From Caballeronia sp. SEWSISQ10-4 2 (GTDB lineage Bacteria; Pseudomonadota; Gammaproteobacteria; Burkholderiales; Burkholderiaceae): a stretch of DNA of 45,630 nucleotides. Location: positions 1-45,630 of the forward strand of contig NZ_JALPRJ010000068.1 in NCBI RefSeq assembly GCF_030464885.1, read 5' to 3'. Position 1 is the stretch's first letter; every line of letters starts with the position of its first letter. The position numbers and the translations under genes were made by a program. Under the pieces are notes generated by a model. The model was not told the origin of the DNA and ran no database searches. It worked only from the letters and a program-made list of their open reading frames with translations. Shown here piece after piece: positions 1 to 8,800 of this stretch.

Positions 1-21
1 AAAAAGAAATGAAGTGCCGCC

Positions 22-124
22 ACGCACAGTGGCTAATAGTGATAAAGAAATCAGCTAACTCCCGCAGACCACTAACGCCGAAAGTACCACCCCGGCATCA
101 AGTCCGACCACTACGCCCAAAACC
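22..124 (+). repeat. Left copy of a 103-bp dispersed repeat, inverted relative to the right end
   Basis: Aligned by hand without gaps to the reverse complement of 45528-45630, this stretch agrees at 88 of 103 positions, and the outermost 25 are identical. It lies beyond the 3' end of the minus-strand gene at 168-977 and holds no gene. Bases 1-21, just outside it, resemble a continuation seen in Burkholderiaceae intergenic repeats, so the element probably extends past the window edge. No transposase accompanies it, so I read it as a dispersed intergenic repeat rather than the end of a transposon. Confidence 0.8.
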
Positions 125-167
125 CCACCAGCATCCCTAACCGCCTCAACCTCCCACGGCTTAAAAA

Positions 168-977
168 TCAATCAAGCAGATCAGGCTCGGCCTCGACAAG
201 ACCTTCATACAAACTCTCAAACGAAAACAGCGCACCTCCCGGACGACCGACCCGCTCGTGCGTCAGTGCTGCGACGTCATGCGGAATTCGCTGAGGCGTG
301 CCGGCGGCTTCGGCGAGTAATTGCGTGTGGCATGCGTTATCCAGCGCGAGATACCACCACGCGGCCGCTTCCACAGTCGGGCCTGCGGTCAGGATGCCAT
401 GATTCTTCAGGATGACCGCCTTGCTCGCACCTAGCGCTGTCGCAATGCGCGCCCCTTCCTTGGTGTCGAGCACCACACCCTGGAAATCATCGAATAGTTC
501 GTGATCCTCATAGAACGAGCACGAGTCCTGTGTCAATGGATCAAGCTTGCGTCCCAGGGTCGACCACGCCTTGCCATATAGCGAGTGGGTATGCGCAGCC
601 GCGACAATATCCGGGCGCGCTTCATGAATGGCCGCATGAATTGCAAATGCGGCTTGATTGACGGGTCCCTTACCTACAACGATCTCGCCGGCGCTGTTCA
701 CCAGCAGCAGGTCGGAAACACGCATGCGTGCGAAGTGCCTGCCAAGTGGATTGACCCAGAAGTGATCGTGCCATTCCGGATCGCGCGCGGTGATGTGGCC
801 GGCGAGACCTTGGTCGAAACCGTAGCGGGCGAAAAGACGGAACGCGCCGGCAAGGCGCTCCAGACGATGCCGGCGTTCGGCCGCAGGCGTGGCAGGAGGC
901 GGGACTTCGTCGAACCAGAATTTGCGGACGGGGGAGGCGTGCAGAGCAAGATCGGGTGCGTCGGTGAGAGTGCTCAT
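168..977 (-). CDS. Class II aldolase/adducin family protein
   Basis: This 269-residue protein has the class II aldolase/adducin fold, whose members are metal-dependent aldolases, epimerases or decarboxylating enzymes. Seen: an N-terminal extension of about 35 residues, then the phosphate-loop-like AGHITARDP, the NPLG stretch, the metal-ligand pair in AAHTHS, and the third ligand region KNHG. The length is usual for the subgroup often found beside catabolic genes. The ATG at 977 has an AAGGA about 10 bases upstream. It lies downstream of trpS on the same strand but is 288 bases away, so co-transcription is doubtful. The substrate cannot be inferred; fuculose-phosphate-aldolase-type names would be over-specific. 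Confidence 0.85.
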   Translation of the reverse strand: MSTLTDAPDLALHASPVRKFWFDEVPPPATPAAERRHRLERLAGAFRLFARYGFDQGLAGHITARDPEWHDHFWVNPLGRHFARMRVSDLLLVNSAGEIVVGKGPVNQAAFAIHAAIHEARPDIVAAAHTHSLYGKAWSTLGRKLDPLTQDSCSFYEDHELFDDFQGVVLDTKEGARIATALGASKAVILKNHGILTAGPTVEAAAWWYLALDNACHTQLLAEAAGTPQRIPHDVAALTHERVGRPGGALFSFESLYEGLVEAEPDLLD

Positions 978-1218
978 TGTATTGATGTCCTTTGACGTTC
1001 AAGCGGCGCTAACCGTTTACGAGGAAAGCGGTTACGCCGGTCGGCAAGGCTAGTGGTGGCGAGTGTCCCTGGCGCGACTGGACGCCGTTTGGCGACAGGC
1101 GCCAAAAAGGATTCGGTGGCGCCAGTGGATCGCCTCAAAGGCTAGCATTCGGGAATGCAAAGGCTAAATATCAAATGAAGATAACCATATCGGTTGCACA
1201 TGGTTTCGCTCAGGACGC

Positions 1219-1248
1219 GGAAAGCGCCAAGGTAGCCTGGTGCTTTCC
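1219..1248 (-). terminator. Stem-loop downstream of trpS, candidate terminator
   Basis: On the minus strand a 7-bp perfect stem (GGAAAGC/GCTTTCC) is continued after one mismatch by CCA/TGG and closes an 8-base loop. It begins 18 bases past the trpS stop. There is no T-run after it, so it is either a weak intrinsic terminator or an mRNA 3'-end structure. The rest of 978-1265 shows no gene. Confidence 0.45.
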
Positions 1249-1265
1249 AATCGGAGCGTTGCTTC

Positions 1266-2303
1266 TTAAGACCTTACGGATGCAAACGAAAACGTTCCTA
1301 GCGCTGTCCGCACTTCGTCGAGCGTGCGTTGCGTGACCGCCTTGGCACGATCCGTTCCGGCCTTAAGCATGCTGAAGACATAACCCGGGTCCTCGGCAAA
1401 CCGTTCACGCCGTTCGCGCATGGGGGCGATCAACGCCTGGAGCTTATCTTCCAGCCTGTTCTTGAGCACCATGTCCCCGAGCCCTCCCGCCCGGTACGAT
1501 GCCTTCAAGCGCTCCACTTCTGCACGGTCGTCGTCGAATACGTCCAGATAGGTAAAGACCACGTTGCCTTCAACGGTCCCTGGATCGGAGGCGCGCAGAT
1601 GGTTCGGATCGGTGTACATACTCCTTACTGCTTCACGTATGGCGTCAGGCGTTGCCGATAGCGGAATCGAGTTGTTCTGCGATTTGCTCATCTTGGCTTT
1701 TCCATCGACACCGGGAAGGCGGCCCATCGACGGAATCAATGCCTCGGCTTCCGGCAGAACGTCCACGCCTGCTTGCCGGTTGATGCGTCGAACGATCTCG
1801 TTGGTCTGTTCGATCAGGGGAGCCTGATCCTCTCCTACTGGCACAACGTTGGCTTTGAACCCGGTGATATCGGCGGCCTGCGCGACCGGATAGCAGAGAA
1901 AGCCCGCCGGAATGTCGCGACCGAAACCGCGCGCCTGAATCTCTTCCTTGATGGTCGGGTTCCGTTCGAGGCGCGCAACGGTGACAAAGTTCAGATAAAG
2001 AAGGGTTAATTCGGCGAGGGCCGGCAGACCCGACTGGACCGCGATCGTGCTCTTGCGAGGGTCGATACCGACAGCCAGATAATCCAGCGCCACTTCCAGT
2101 ACGTTACGGCGCACCTTGTCGGGATCGTGCGCGTTGTCGGTCATGGCCTGGGTATCCGCGACGAGGATATATTGCGTGTGCGTTTCCTGAAGCTCGATCC
2201 GGGTCTTTAGCGAGCCGACATAGTGACCCAGATGCAGCGGCCCGGTAGGGCGATCACCGGTCAGGACGGCGAGGCGTGGCGTGGACGGCGTAGCGTCGTG
2301 CAT
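1266..2303 (-). CDS. trpS: Tryptophanyl-tRNA synthetase
   Basis: A 345-residue class I aminoacyl-tRNA synthetase that charges tRNA-Trp with tryptophan in the cytoplasm. Both nucleotide-binding signatures are present: the HIGH equivalent HLGHYVGS near residue 22 and KMSKS near residue 207. TrpRS-specific stretches such as GDRPTG at the N terminus and VPVGEDQ are also clear. Length fits the bacterial family (about 330-400). The ATG at 2303 follows a purine-rich AAGAGAA. A leader of about 200 bases with two inverted repeats separates it from the upstream guanidine operon (see the structure at 2323-2424). The next gene downstream is an unrelated class II aldolase-like gene. Confidence 0.95.
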   Translation of the reverse strand: MHDATPSTPRLAVLTGDRPTGPLHLGHYVGSLKTRIELQETHTQYILVADTQAMTDNAHDPDKVRRNVLEVALDYLAVGIDPRKSTIAVQSGLPALAELTLLYLNFVTVARLERNPTIKEEIQARGFGRDIPAGFLCYPVAQAADITGFKANVVPVGEDQAPLIEQTNEIVRRINRQAGVDVLPEAEALIPSMGRLPGVDGKAKMSKSQNNSIPLSATPDAIREAVRSMYTDPNHLRASDPGTVEGNVVFTYLDVFDDDRAEVERLKASYRAGGLGDMVLKNRLEDKLQALIAPMRERRERFAEDPGYVFSMLKAGTDRAKAVTQRTLDEVRTALGTFSFASVRS

Positions 2304-2322
2304 AAACGGATTCTCTTGGAGA

Positions 2323-2424
2323 ACCGCCGCAGAACAATTGCACCGGGAGATAAAGCCATGTCAACCGGACTGCGGCGGTCATGGTCATTAAAAGGCGTGA
2401 CAATGCCGCTCCCTCAGGAGCGGC
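2323..2424 (-). promoter_or_regulatory. Hairpins between the guanidine operon and trpS
   Basis: Two inverted repeats lie in the gap between the allophanate hydrolase stop (2513) and the trpS start (2303). The first is GCCGCTCC-TGAG-GGAGCGGC at 2405-2424, a perfect 8-bp stem followed after about ten bases by CCTTTT, which would suit an operon terminator. The second pairs ACCGCCGCAG (2370-2379 on the minus strand) with CTGCGGCGGT (2323-2332), a perfect 10-bp match 20 bases before the trpS start. A TTGACA hexamer sits in its loop (2359-2364) but no good -10 follows. No tandem-Trp leader peptide is present. Confidence 0.5.
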
Positions 2425-2512
2425 ACCAGGTATTCGCAGTGGCTAGATTGATTGCGGACATGGCATAAGAATGCCATAGAGCAAGGATTGTTGACAACGC
2501 CCCGTTTAACGA

Positions 2513-4333
2513 TCAGGAGGCGTTTTCGAGGGATCCGCTCACGGCGGCAATCCAGCGCCTCCATCCACCAAACGAAGTAATTTCCCGCATTCCTTCCAGC
2601 CCAAAGGCATCGCAAATAAATCCTGTCTCCCAGCGGCCATCCGAGAGTTCGACTTTTCCGAGTCCCAGAGGCGCTGGAATGCCTGTCAGGAACGACCCCA
2701 ATTCCGCGCTGGGCAACTCCCATACCTCGACTTCGATAGCCGCGCCGCCGCCATCGGAAACGCGCGCCATTCCGGGCCGGGCCACGACTCCCTCAATCGC
2801 AAACAACCGATAACAAGGCGCACTCGAGGTGCGTTCAACGAGTCGGCCGCCGCGCTGAAGCAACTGCCAGTTCAAAGGCAGTCCCTCCATATGCGCACCG
2901 CAAACCACAACGCGCGCGCGGTCGCCGTGAGCCTGTCGCGCTAACGGTTGCAAATCGGGAGCATTGCCTCCAACAACAGGAAAAGCAAACATCCGCTGTA
3001 ATCGATCAGCGATACTTAGCAAATATTGATCGGTAAACGGTCGTCCAAAAACGGTAATGCCCCAAGGTAATCCATTGGCCATGAATCCGGCCGGTGTGGC
3101 AACGGCCGCATAGTCGAGAAGGTTCATGAAGTTGGTGTAATACCCTAGCAAGGAGTTCGGGCCGATAGGGTCCGCCTCCAGCTCCGCCAACGTGACCGGT
3201 CGAGGGAAACTCGGCGTGAGGACGAAGTCCACCTCTGCCATGACGGCATCGCAGACTTGCTTGAGCGCTTGAAGCCGGTACTGCGCGCGAAACGCATCGA
3301 CAGCCGTCGTGCCCGGCGCTTTGGCGAGCACGTCGCGGATCACTGGCAGTACGGTGTCAGGTCGCGTCTCCATCAGCGCCCCCGCGACGCTATAACGCTC
3401 CGCGACCCAAGGCCCTTCATAAAGCAATCTGGCTGCTTCGGCGAATGGCGCGAAGTCGATTTCAACGCCCGTTCCACCAGCAGCTTCGAGCGTCTTGCGG
3501 GCATCGTTGAAAAGTGCCGGACTTTCGGCGCATCCCGCAAACTCGAGTGATGAAGGCACGCCGAATCGAAATGCGGATACCTCGCCGAATGCACTTGCAT
3601 CGTTGAAGTGCGGATTGACGCGGCTATAAGGGTCGCGAGGATCTTGCTTCGCCGTGAGCGCGAGAAGTTCGCTAGCCTCGCGTGCGGTTGCTGTCAGATA
3701 GGTGACGCAATCCAGTGTGCGGCAAGCTGGCACGACACCCGCGGTCGACAGCAGCCCCTTGGTCCCCTTCAAGCCCACCAGATTGTTCAATGCGGCAGGC
3801 ACGCGCCCAGAGCCTGCTGTATCGGTACCAAGCGCAAAGCTCGCCACGCCTAACGCCACTGCCAGCGACGACCCCGCGCTCGATCCACCAGAAGGGAAAT
3901 CCGGATGCACGCTGTTGCGGCACTTGCCATAAGGCGAGCGTGTGCCGTTGAGACCCGTCGCGAACTGATCGAGATTGGTCTTGCCGACAGGCACCGCGCC
4001 AAGCGAAATCAATTGCGCGACGAGCGTCGCCGATTCAGTGGGTACATAGGCAAACGCAGGACACGCGGCGGTCGTCGGTATGCCGGCCAGATCGATGTTG
4101 TCCTTGATTGCGAACGGGATGCCATAGAGTGGCAGCGCATCGATGTCTCGTGTTTCCAGCGTGTCCAGATAAGGCGCGACTTCGTCCTCGTTCAGGACAT
4201 GGATGAATAAGTAAAACTCGGGATTGAGCGCGGCGGCCTTTGCGAGCAGCTCGCCAATCAGTTTGCGCGGCGTGGTTTCTTTTGCACGATAGGCGGCGCG
4301 CAGCGTAGACATGCGCAGGTCGAATGATGGCAT
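2513..4333 (-). CDS. atzF: Allophanate hydrolase
   Basis: A 606-residue amidase-signature enzyme that hydrolyses allophanate to two ammonium and two CO2, the last step of carboxylase-dependent guanidine or urea breakdown. The Ser-cisSer-Lys machinery is visible: Lys77 in AIKDN, the SGGSSAGSS loop at 148-156, and the likely nucleophile Ser175 in DTAGSGR. After the amidase domain (to about residue 440) comes the C-terminal allophanate hydrolase domain of the AtzF type, containing GLPLNWQL and the small GKVELSDG region; length matches AtzF. The ATG at 4333 has AGGA six bases upstream, and the gene starts 21 bases after the carboxylase stop, so the two are surely co-transcribed. It is the last gene of the operon. 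Confidence 0.95.
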   Translation of the reverse strand: MPSFDLRMSTLRAAYRAKETTPRKLIGELLAKAAALNPEFYLFIHVLNEDEVAPYLDTLETRDIDALPLYGIPFAIKDNIDLAGIPTTAACPAFAYVPTESATLVAQLISLGAVPVGKTNLDQFATGLNGTRSPYGKCRNSVHPDFPSGGSSAGSSLAVALGVASFALGTDTAGSGRVPAALNNLVGLKGTKGLLSTAGVVPACRTLDCVTYLTATAREASELLALTAKQDPRDPYSRVNPHFNDASAFGEVSAFRFGVPSSLEFAGCAESPALFNDARKTLEAAGGTGVEIDFAPFAEAARLLYEGPWVAERYSVAGALMETRPDTVLPVIRDVLAKAPGTTAVDAFRAQYRLQALKQVCDAVMAEVDFVLTPSFPRPVTLAELEADPIGPNSLLGYYTNFMNLLDYAAVATPAGFMANGLPWGITVFGRPFTDQYLLSIADRLQRMFAFPVVGGNAPDLQPLARQAHGDRARVVVCGAHMEGLPLNWQLLQRGGRLVERTSSAPCYRLFAIEGVVARPGMARVSDGGGAAIEVEVWELPSAELGSFLTGIPAPLGLGKVELSDGRWETGFICDAFGLEGMREITSFGGWRRWIAAVSGSLENAS

Positions 4334-4354
4334 TGTTTTTCCTGATCTGACTGG

Positions 4355-7300
4355 TTAAGACCGTTCGATGATTGCAACCCGCTGGCCCGCGCGCACAGGC
4401 GAGCCCGGCGACACATACACTTCGCCGACCGTCCCGGCGCACGGCGCGCATACCGATATTTCCATTTTCATCGACTCGATGATAAGCAGTACGTCTCCTG
4501 CTGAAACGGTCTCTCCGGGTGTCACGCGCACTTGCCACAGGTTGCCGGCAATTTCGCTGTCCACCGCGATCTGTCCGTCTTCCAGCGGTGCTATCTCGGT
4601 GGTGTGGGGCACAGGCGCTTCAAGACTTTCCTCCGATGCGCCCGCTTCACGCCAACGCTCGCGCTCGGCCTGAAACGCGGCTTGCTGGCGCGCTCGAAAC
4701 TGCGAGATACCTTCGGCTTCGCTTGCCAGAAACGCCTGGTAGCCGGCAAGAGACAACTCTGTCTCCTCTATCTTCAACGCATACCGCCCGAGCGGGAAAT
4801 CCGCGCGGATCCGCAGCAGTTCTTCGGCGGAGACTTCGTAGAAGCGGATCTGATCGAAGAAGCGCAGCAGGTACGGGCGCCCCGCGAAATCCGCGATCTC
4901 GCGATAGCGATTCCACATCTGCAATGTGCGGCCGACGAACTGGTAACCCCCAGGCCCCTCCATGCCATACACGCACAGATACGCTCCGCCGATTCCCACT
5001 GAGTTCTCGGCCGTCCACGTCCGCGCCGGATTGTATTTGGTCGTTACCAGACGGTGGCGTGGATCGAGCGGCGTGGCAACTGGTGCGCCAAGATAGACAT
5101 CGCCGAGACCCATCACGAGATAGCTCGCATCGAAGACAATCTGCTTCACGGCGTCGATGGAATCGAGGTCGTTCATACGACGGATGAACTCGAGATTGCT
5201 CGGGCACCACGGCGCGTCCTTGCGCACGGTCGTCATGTATTTATCGATAGCGAGCCGGCAAGCAGGATCGTCCCATGAGAGGGGTAGATGTACGATGCGC
5301 GATGGTGCGCGTAAGTCGTTTTGCAGCAGTACGTCCTGCCACTTTTGCTGGATTGTCGCGAGCAACTGGCTGAGCGGCAGCCGTTCCGGCTGGTAGTGAA
5401 TCTGCAGCGAACGAATGCCCGGCGTCAGATCGATCACGCCCGGTAACGCGAGTGCTTCAAGCGATTGCATCAACGCATGACCGCGAAAACGGAGGACCAG
5501 ATCGAGGTCCGGCGGCCCAATTTCGAGCAGCAAATGCGTGTCGCCGGAAAGTCGCGCGACCAGCCGCCCAGCGTGCGTGCCGGTGTCGAGAACGATGGGC
5601 GAAGTGAGCGTTTCAACCTGCGGGTATTCGGGCGCGCTCTGAAGTTCCAGCGTCTCCAGTTCATGCAGTCGCGCAGCCGCAGCTTTGCGGGCGGCATCGA
5701 TTTGCACCGGCACGAAGCGCACTTTATCGCCCGCTTTCAATTGCCCGATCTGCCAGAGATCGGCCTCAATGATCGTCACCGGACAAACAAAGCCGCCGAG
5801 GCTTGGGCCGTCGGGGCCGAGAATCACGGGCATGTCGCCGGTGAAATCGATCGCTCCGACCGCGTACGGATTGTCGTGAATATTCGATGGATGCAATCCG
5901 GCTTCACCCCCGTCCTCCCGCGACCATTCCGGCTTTGGCCCGATCAGGCGTACACCGGTGCGGCTCGAGTTGAAATGGATCTCCCATTCGGTCGCAAGGA
6001 ACTGCTCAATATAGCGTGGACTGAAGTACTCCGGTGAGCCGTGAGGGCCGTAGATGACACGCAGCGCGCGCACCGTAGCGAGTTGAGGAACGAAGGGCAA
6101 GGATGCGCCTGCGCTGACATCGTCCAGGGGATTCAGATGCAGCACATCGCCCGCGCGAAGCGCGCGGCCGCCATGACCGCCGAACTGACCGAGCGTAAAT
6201 GTGCTGCGGCTGCCTAGATAAACCGCCACGTCGAAACCACCCCGCACGCACAAGTAAGCGCGTGCGCCCGCGCCGCGAATCGTGCCGAGCGCGAGCGTCG
6301 AACCGGCGGGAACGAACAGCGTCGTATGCTGCGATTGCTCTGCATCGTCGAGCACTACCGGCAAGCTCGCACCCGTGACAGCGACGACTGCATTCGTGTT
6401 GAAACGCAAGGTCGGACCGCCCATCGTAATTTCGAGCGCGGCGGCGTTGTCGCTGTTGCCTAGCAGCCGGTTGCCGAGCCGCAGCGCGCGATCGTCCATT
6501 GGGCCGGAAGGAGGAATGCCGACCGCCCAATAACCAAGGCGCCCCGGATGATCCTGGACGGTTGTCTGAGTGCCACCGCTTACGATTTCCACAGTGTTCG
6601 CGCGATACCGTAGTCCTTCAAGGCAGCGCGTCCATGGCTCGCCGGAGGCGAACGGGGTGTCGTCGATGATCTGGCGCAGATAGTCGCGGTTCGTCTCCAC
6701 GCCGTAGAGGCTAGTGTTTTGCAAAGCGTCGGCGAGTGCCCGGCGCGCGGCATCGCGGGTGGGTGACCATGCGATGATTTTCGCCAGCATTGGATCGAAG
6801 TACGGAGGCACCTCGCAACCCGCTTCAATCCATGTATCGATGCGCAGCGCGCGGCCGTCGGCAGGAGGGAACGCCACGTCGGTCAACAGGCCCGGACTCG
6901 GCTTGAAATCGCGGCCTGGATCTTCTGCATAAAGCCGTGCCTGGATCGCATGACCCTCGGGCCTTGACGCCGCTGCCAGATCGCTCAGGGGTGCGAGCGT
7001 GCCTGCCGCCAGCTCAATCATCCAGCGCACAAGGTCCACTCCCCAGACCTGCTCGGTCACGCCATGTTCCACCTGCAAGCGCGTGTTGACTTCGAGAAAA
7101 TAGAACTGCTGCGCGGCGCTGTCGTAGACGAATTCAACGGTGCCCGCCGACCGGTACTCCACTGCTTTGGCGAGCTTGATCGCGGCTTCGCAAAGCGCTT
7201 CGGACATGCCTTCGGGCAAACAAGGCGCCGGTGTTTCTTCCAGCACCTTCTGGTTGCGCCGCTGCACCGAACAGTCGCGTACGCCGAGTGCAATCGCGTT

Positions 7301-7954
7301 GCCGCGGCCGTCGCCGAATACCTGGACTTCAAGATGCCGCGCACGTTCGATGTACTTCTCCAGGAACACGCCAGCGTCGCTGAAGTTGTTCTGGCCGAGA
7401 CGTTTCACCACATCGAAATGCGCACGGAGTTCGTTCGCGTTCCAGCACACGCGCATGCCGATCCCGCCGCCGCCCGCCGTGCTTTTCAGCATGACCGGGT
7501 AGCCGATCTTTTCGGCGGTTTGCAACGCGGCGTTCACGTCCTCCAGAAGGCCCGTGCCTTCGAGCATTGGCACGCCCTGTTCGGCTGCAATTGCGCGGGC
7601 AGTGTGCTTCAAACCAAAGGCGAGCAGTTGCGCCGGCGTGGGTCCGATGAACGCGATGCCCGCTGCTTCGCACGCCTCACCGAACTCCGCATTCTCCGAG
7701 AGAAAACCATAACCCGGATGAATAGCCTGGACGTTTTCACGGCGCGCGATGTCGAGGATCTTGCTGACATCGAGATACGTGGCCGACGCCGGGCCGTCGC
7801 CCAGACCATGCGCGATCGTGGCCTCGCTCACATGAAGACTGGCGCGGTCTGCTTCGGCATAGACGGCCACACCCGCGACGTTGAGCGCGCGCAGCGTTCT
7901 AAGGATGCGGCACGCTATGGCGCCGCGATTGGCGATAAGGACTTTCTCGAACAT
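4355..7954 (-). CDS. Guanidine carboxylase (usually annotated urea carboxylase)
   Basis: A biotin-dependent carboxylase of about 1199 residues. Domains in order: a biotin carboxylase ATP-grasp domain (about 1-450, with KSTAGGGGIGM and EVNTRLQVEHG), the AHS2/KipA-like and AHS1/KipI-like carboxyltransferase halves (about 460-1000), and a C-terminal biotin carrier with ESMKMEI. I start it at the internal ATG at 7954 (MFEKVLIANRG), because the 23 residues upstream do not belong to the family. The guanidine-I riboswitch and the two deiminase-type neighbours argue that the substrate is guanidine, giving carboxyguanidine, rather than urea. This follows published re-annotation of such loci; a reported Asp/Asn discriminator in the carboxyltransferase domain was not mapped here. 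Urea activity may remain. Confidence 0.92.
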   Translation of the reverse strand: MFEKVLIANRGAIACRILRTLRALNVAGVAVYAEADRASLHVSEATIAHGLGDGPASATYLDVSKILDIARRENVQAIHPGYGFLSENAEFGEACEAAGIAFIGPTPAQLLAFGLKHTARAIAAEQGVPMLEGTGLLEDVNAALQTAEKIGYPVMLKSTAGGGGIGMRVCWNANELRAHFDVVKRLGQNNFSDAGVFLEKYIERARHLEVQVFGDGRGNAIALGVRDCSVQRRNQKVLEETPAPCLPEGMSEALCEAAIKLAKAVEYRSAGTVEFVYDSAAQQFYFLEVNTRLQVEHGVTEQVWGVDLVRWMIELAAGTLAPLSDLAAASRPEGHAIQARLYAEDPGRDFKPSPGLLTDVAFPPADGRALRIDTWIEAGCEVPPYFDPMLAKIIAWSPTRDAARRALADALQNTSLYGVETNRDYLRQIIDDTPFASGEPWTRCLEGLRYRANTVEIVSGGTQTTVQDHPGRLGYWAVGIPPSGPMDDRALRLGNRLLGNSDNAAALEITMGGPTLRFNTNAVVAVTGASLPVVLDDAEQSQHTTLFVPAGSTLALGTIRGAGARAYLCVRGGFDVAVYLGSRSTFTLGQFGGHGGRALRAGDVLHLNPLDDVSAGASLPFVPQLATVRALRVIYGPHGSPEYFSPRYIEQFLATEWEIHFNSSRTGVRLIGPKPEWSREDGGEAGLHPSNIHDNPYAVGAIDFTGDMPVILGPDGPSLGGFVCPVTIIEADLWQIGQLKAGDKVRFVPVQIDAARKAAAARLHELETLELQSAPEYPQVETLTSPIVLDTGTHAGRLVARLSGDTHLLLEIGPPDLDLVLRFRGHALMQSLEALALPGVIDLTPGIRSLQIHYQPERLPLSQLLATIQQKWQDVLLQNDLRAPSRIVHLPLSWDDPACRLAIDKYMTTVRKDAPWCPSNLEFIRRMNDLDSIDAVKQIVFDASYLVMGLGDVYLGAPVATPLDPRHRLVTTKYNPARTWTAENSVGIGGAYLCVYGMEGPGGYQFVGRTLQMWNRYREIADFAGRPYLLRFFDQIRFYEVSAEELLRIRADFPLGRYALKIEETELSLAGYQAFLASEAEGISQFRARQQAAFQAERERWREAGASEESLEAPVPHTTEIAPLEDGQIAVDSEIAGNLWQVRVTPGETVSAGDVLLIIESMKMEISVCAPCAGTVGEVYVSPGSPVRAGQRVAIIERS

Positions 7955-8054
7955 GAGAGATGGGGGATGCGTGGGCGGGCCGTCCCGCCACGGGGAAAAG
8001 CATGCCGCGGTCGTCCGCGGCAAGACGCATTTCGCGCGTCGTCAGAGCAAGCTT

Positions 8055-8153
8055 TTACTTGAGCTGTAATTCTTCTCGCGTCCGGGTGCAGTAGCGGCCC
8101 GAGCGTACGAGCAACACGAAATAAAGCCAGTCGCGCCACTTCTTCAGTTCCAT
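8055..8153 (-). CDS. Small ORF (32 aa) coupled to the guanidine operon
   Basis: An ATG at 8153 overlaps the end of the deiminase gene (stop 8144-8146). It is preceded at eight bases by GGAG and reads 32 codons to TAA at 8055-8057. The peptide starts MELKKWRDWLYFVLLVRSGR: a basic, tryptophan-rich head, one short hydrophobic segment (WLYFVLLV), and a charged tail ending in EELQLK. It ends about 100 bases before the carboxylase start. It may be a tiny membrane-associated or subunit-like protein, or merely a translational coupler that keeps ribosomes moving toward the carboxylase gene. I do not recognise a family. Start, Shine-Dalgarno and overlap are seen; function is unknown. Confidence 0.6.
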   Translation of the reverse strand: MELKKWRDWLYFVLLVRSGRYCTRTREELQLK

Positions 8154-8785
8154 ATCAGCAACTCCGCGGGCGTCGGGTTGTAGGCGTTGCAAGGGTTGTT
8201 CAGTTGCGGGCAGTTCGAGATCAGTACGATCACGTCCATCTCCGCGCGCAGTTCCACGTATTTGCCCGGCGCCGAAATGCCGTCTTCGAAGGTGAGACCG
8301 CCTTCGGCCGTGACCGGCACGTTCATGAAGAAGTTGATATTCGCGCCAATGTCCTGCTTCGACAATCGTCCGTCGTGCGCACAAGCTCGCAAGTAGTTGT
8401 CGCGACAGCTATGCATGTAGCGCTTTTCCAGCGCGTAGCGCACGGTGTTGCTCTCTTGAGCGCACGCGCCACCGAGCGTGTCGTGACGGCCGCAGGTATC
8501 GGCGACGATGCTTAGCATCGGATTGCCGAGGTTCGAATAAAGCACCGTGCCGGTGGTGAGATACAGGCTCTTCTGGCGTCGCAGCGTGCGCTGCGGGTCG
8601 AAGCGTTCGCGAGGATCGGTGAGGCTGTAGAAGAGCGTATCCACGGCCTGGTTGCCTTCGAGATCCAGGATGCGCAGCGTCTGGCCGGCCTTCACTTCGT
8701 GAAGCCAGGGTTCCCCGGCCGCAAGCGTTTCGCGGAAGACGGCATGTTCGGGAAGTTTGTCGCTGACGGTAAGCGTTGTTGTCAT
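8144..8785 (-). CDS. cgdB: Carboxyguanidine deiminase subunit (urea carboxylase-associated protein 2 type)
   Basis: A 213-residue protein of the family long called urea amidolyase/carboxylase-associated proteins. These pairs were later shown to form carboxyguanidine deiminase, which turns carboxyguanidine into allophanate plus ammonia between the carboxylase and allophanate hydrolase steps. Conserved features seen: the N-terminal GQTLRILDLEGNQAVDTLFY, the cysteine/histidine cluster DTCGRHDTLGG, NINFFMNVPV, and PGKYVELRAEMDVIVLIS. The same landmarks recur in the upstream gene, so the two are paralogous partners. It begins 15 bases after that gene's stop. The A/B letter is assigned by operon order only and could be reversed in another scheme. 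Confidence 0.88.
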   Translation of the reverse strand: MTTTLTVSDKLPEHAVFRETLAAGEPWLHEVKAGQTLRILDLEGNQAVDTLFYSLTDPRERFDPQRTLRRQKSLYLTTGTVLYSNLGNPMLSIVADTCGRHDTLGGACAQESNTVRYALEKRYMHSCRDNYLRACAHDGRLSKQDIGANINFFMNVPVTAEGGLTFEDGISAPGKYVELRAEMDVIVLISNCPQLNNPCNAYNPTPAELLIWN

Positions 8786-8800
8786 GGTGTCAGAGTCCGC

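Noticed and set aside
7064..8062. A 332-residue plus-strand frame opposite the carboxylase gene
   Set aside because: Antisense of the biotin carboxylase domain; no family features and no ribosome site.
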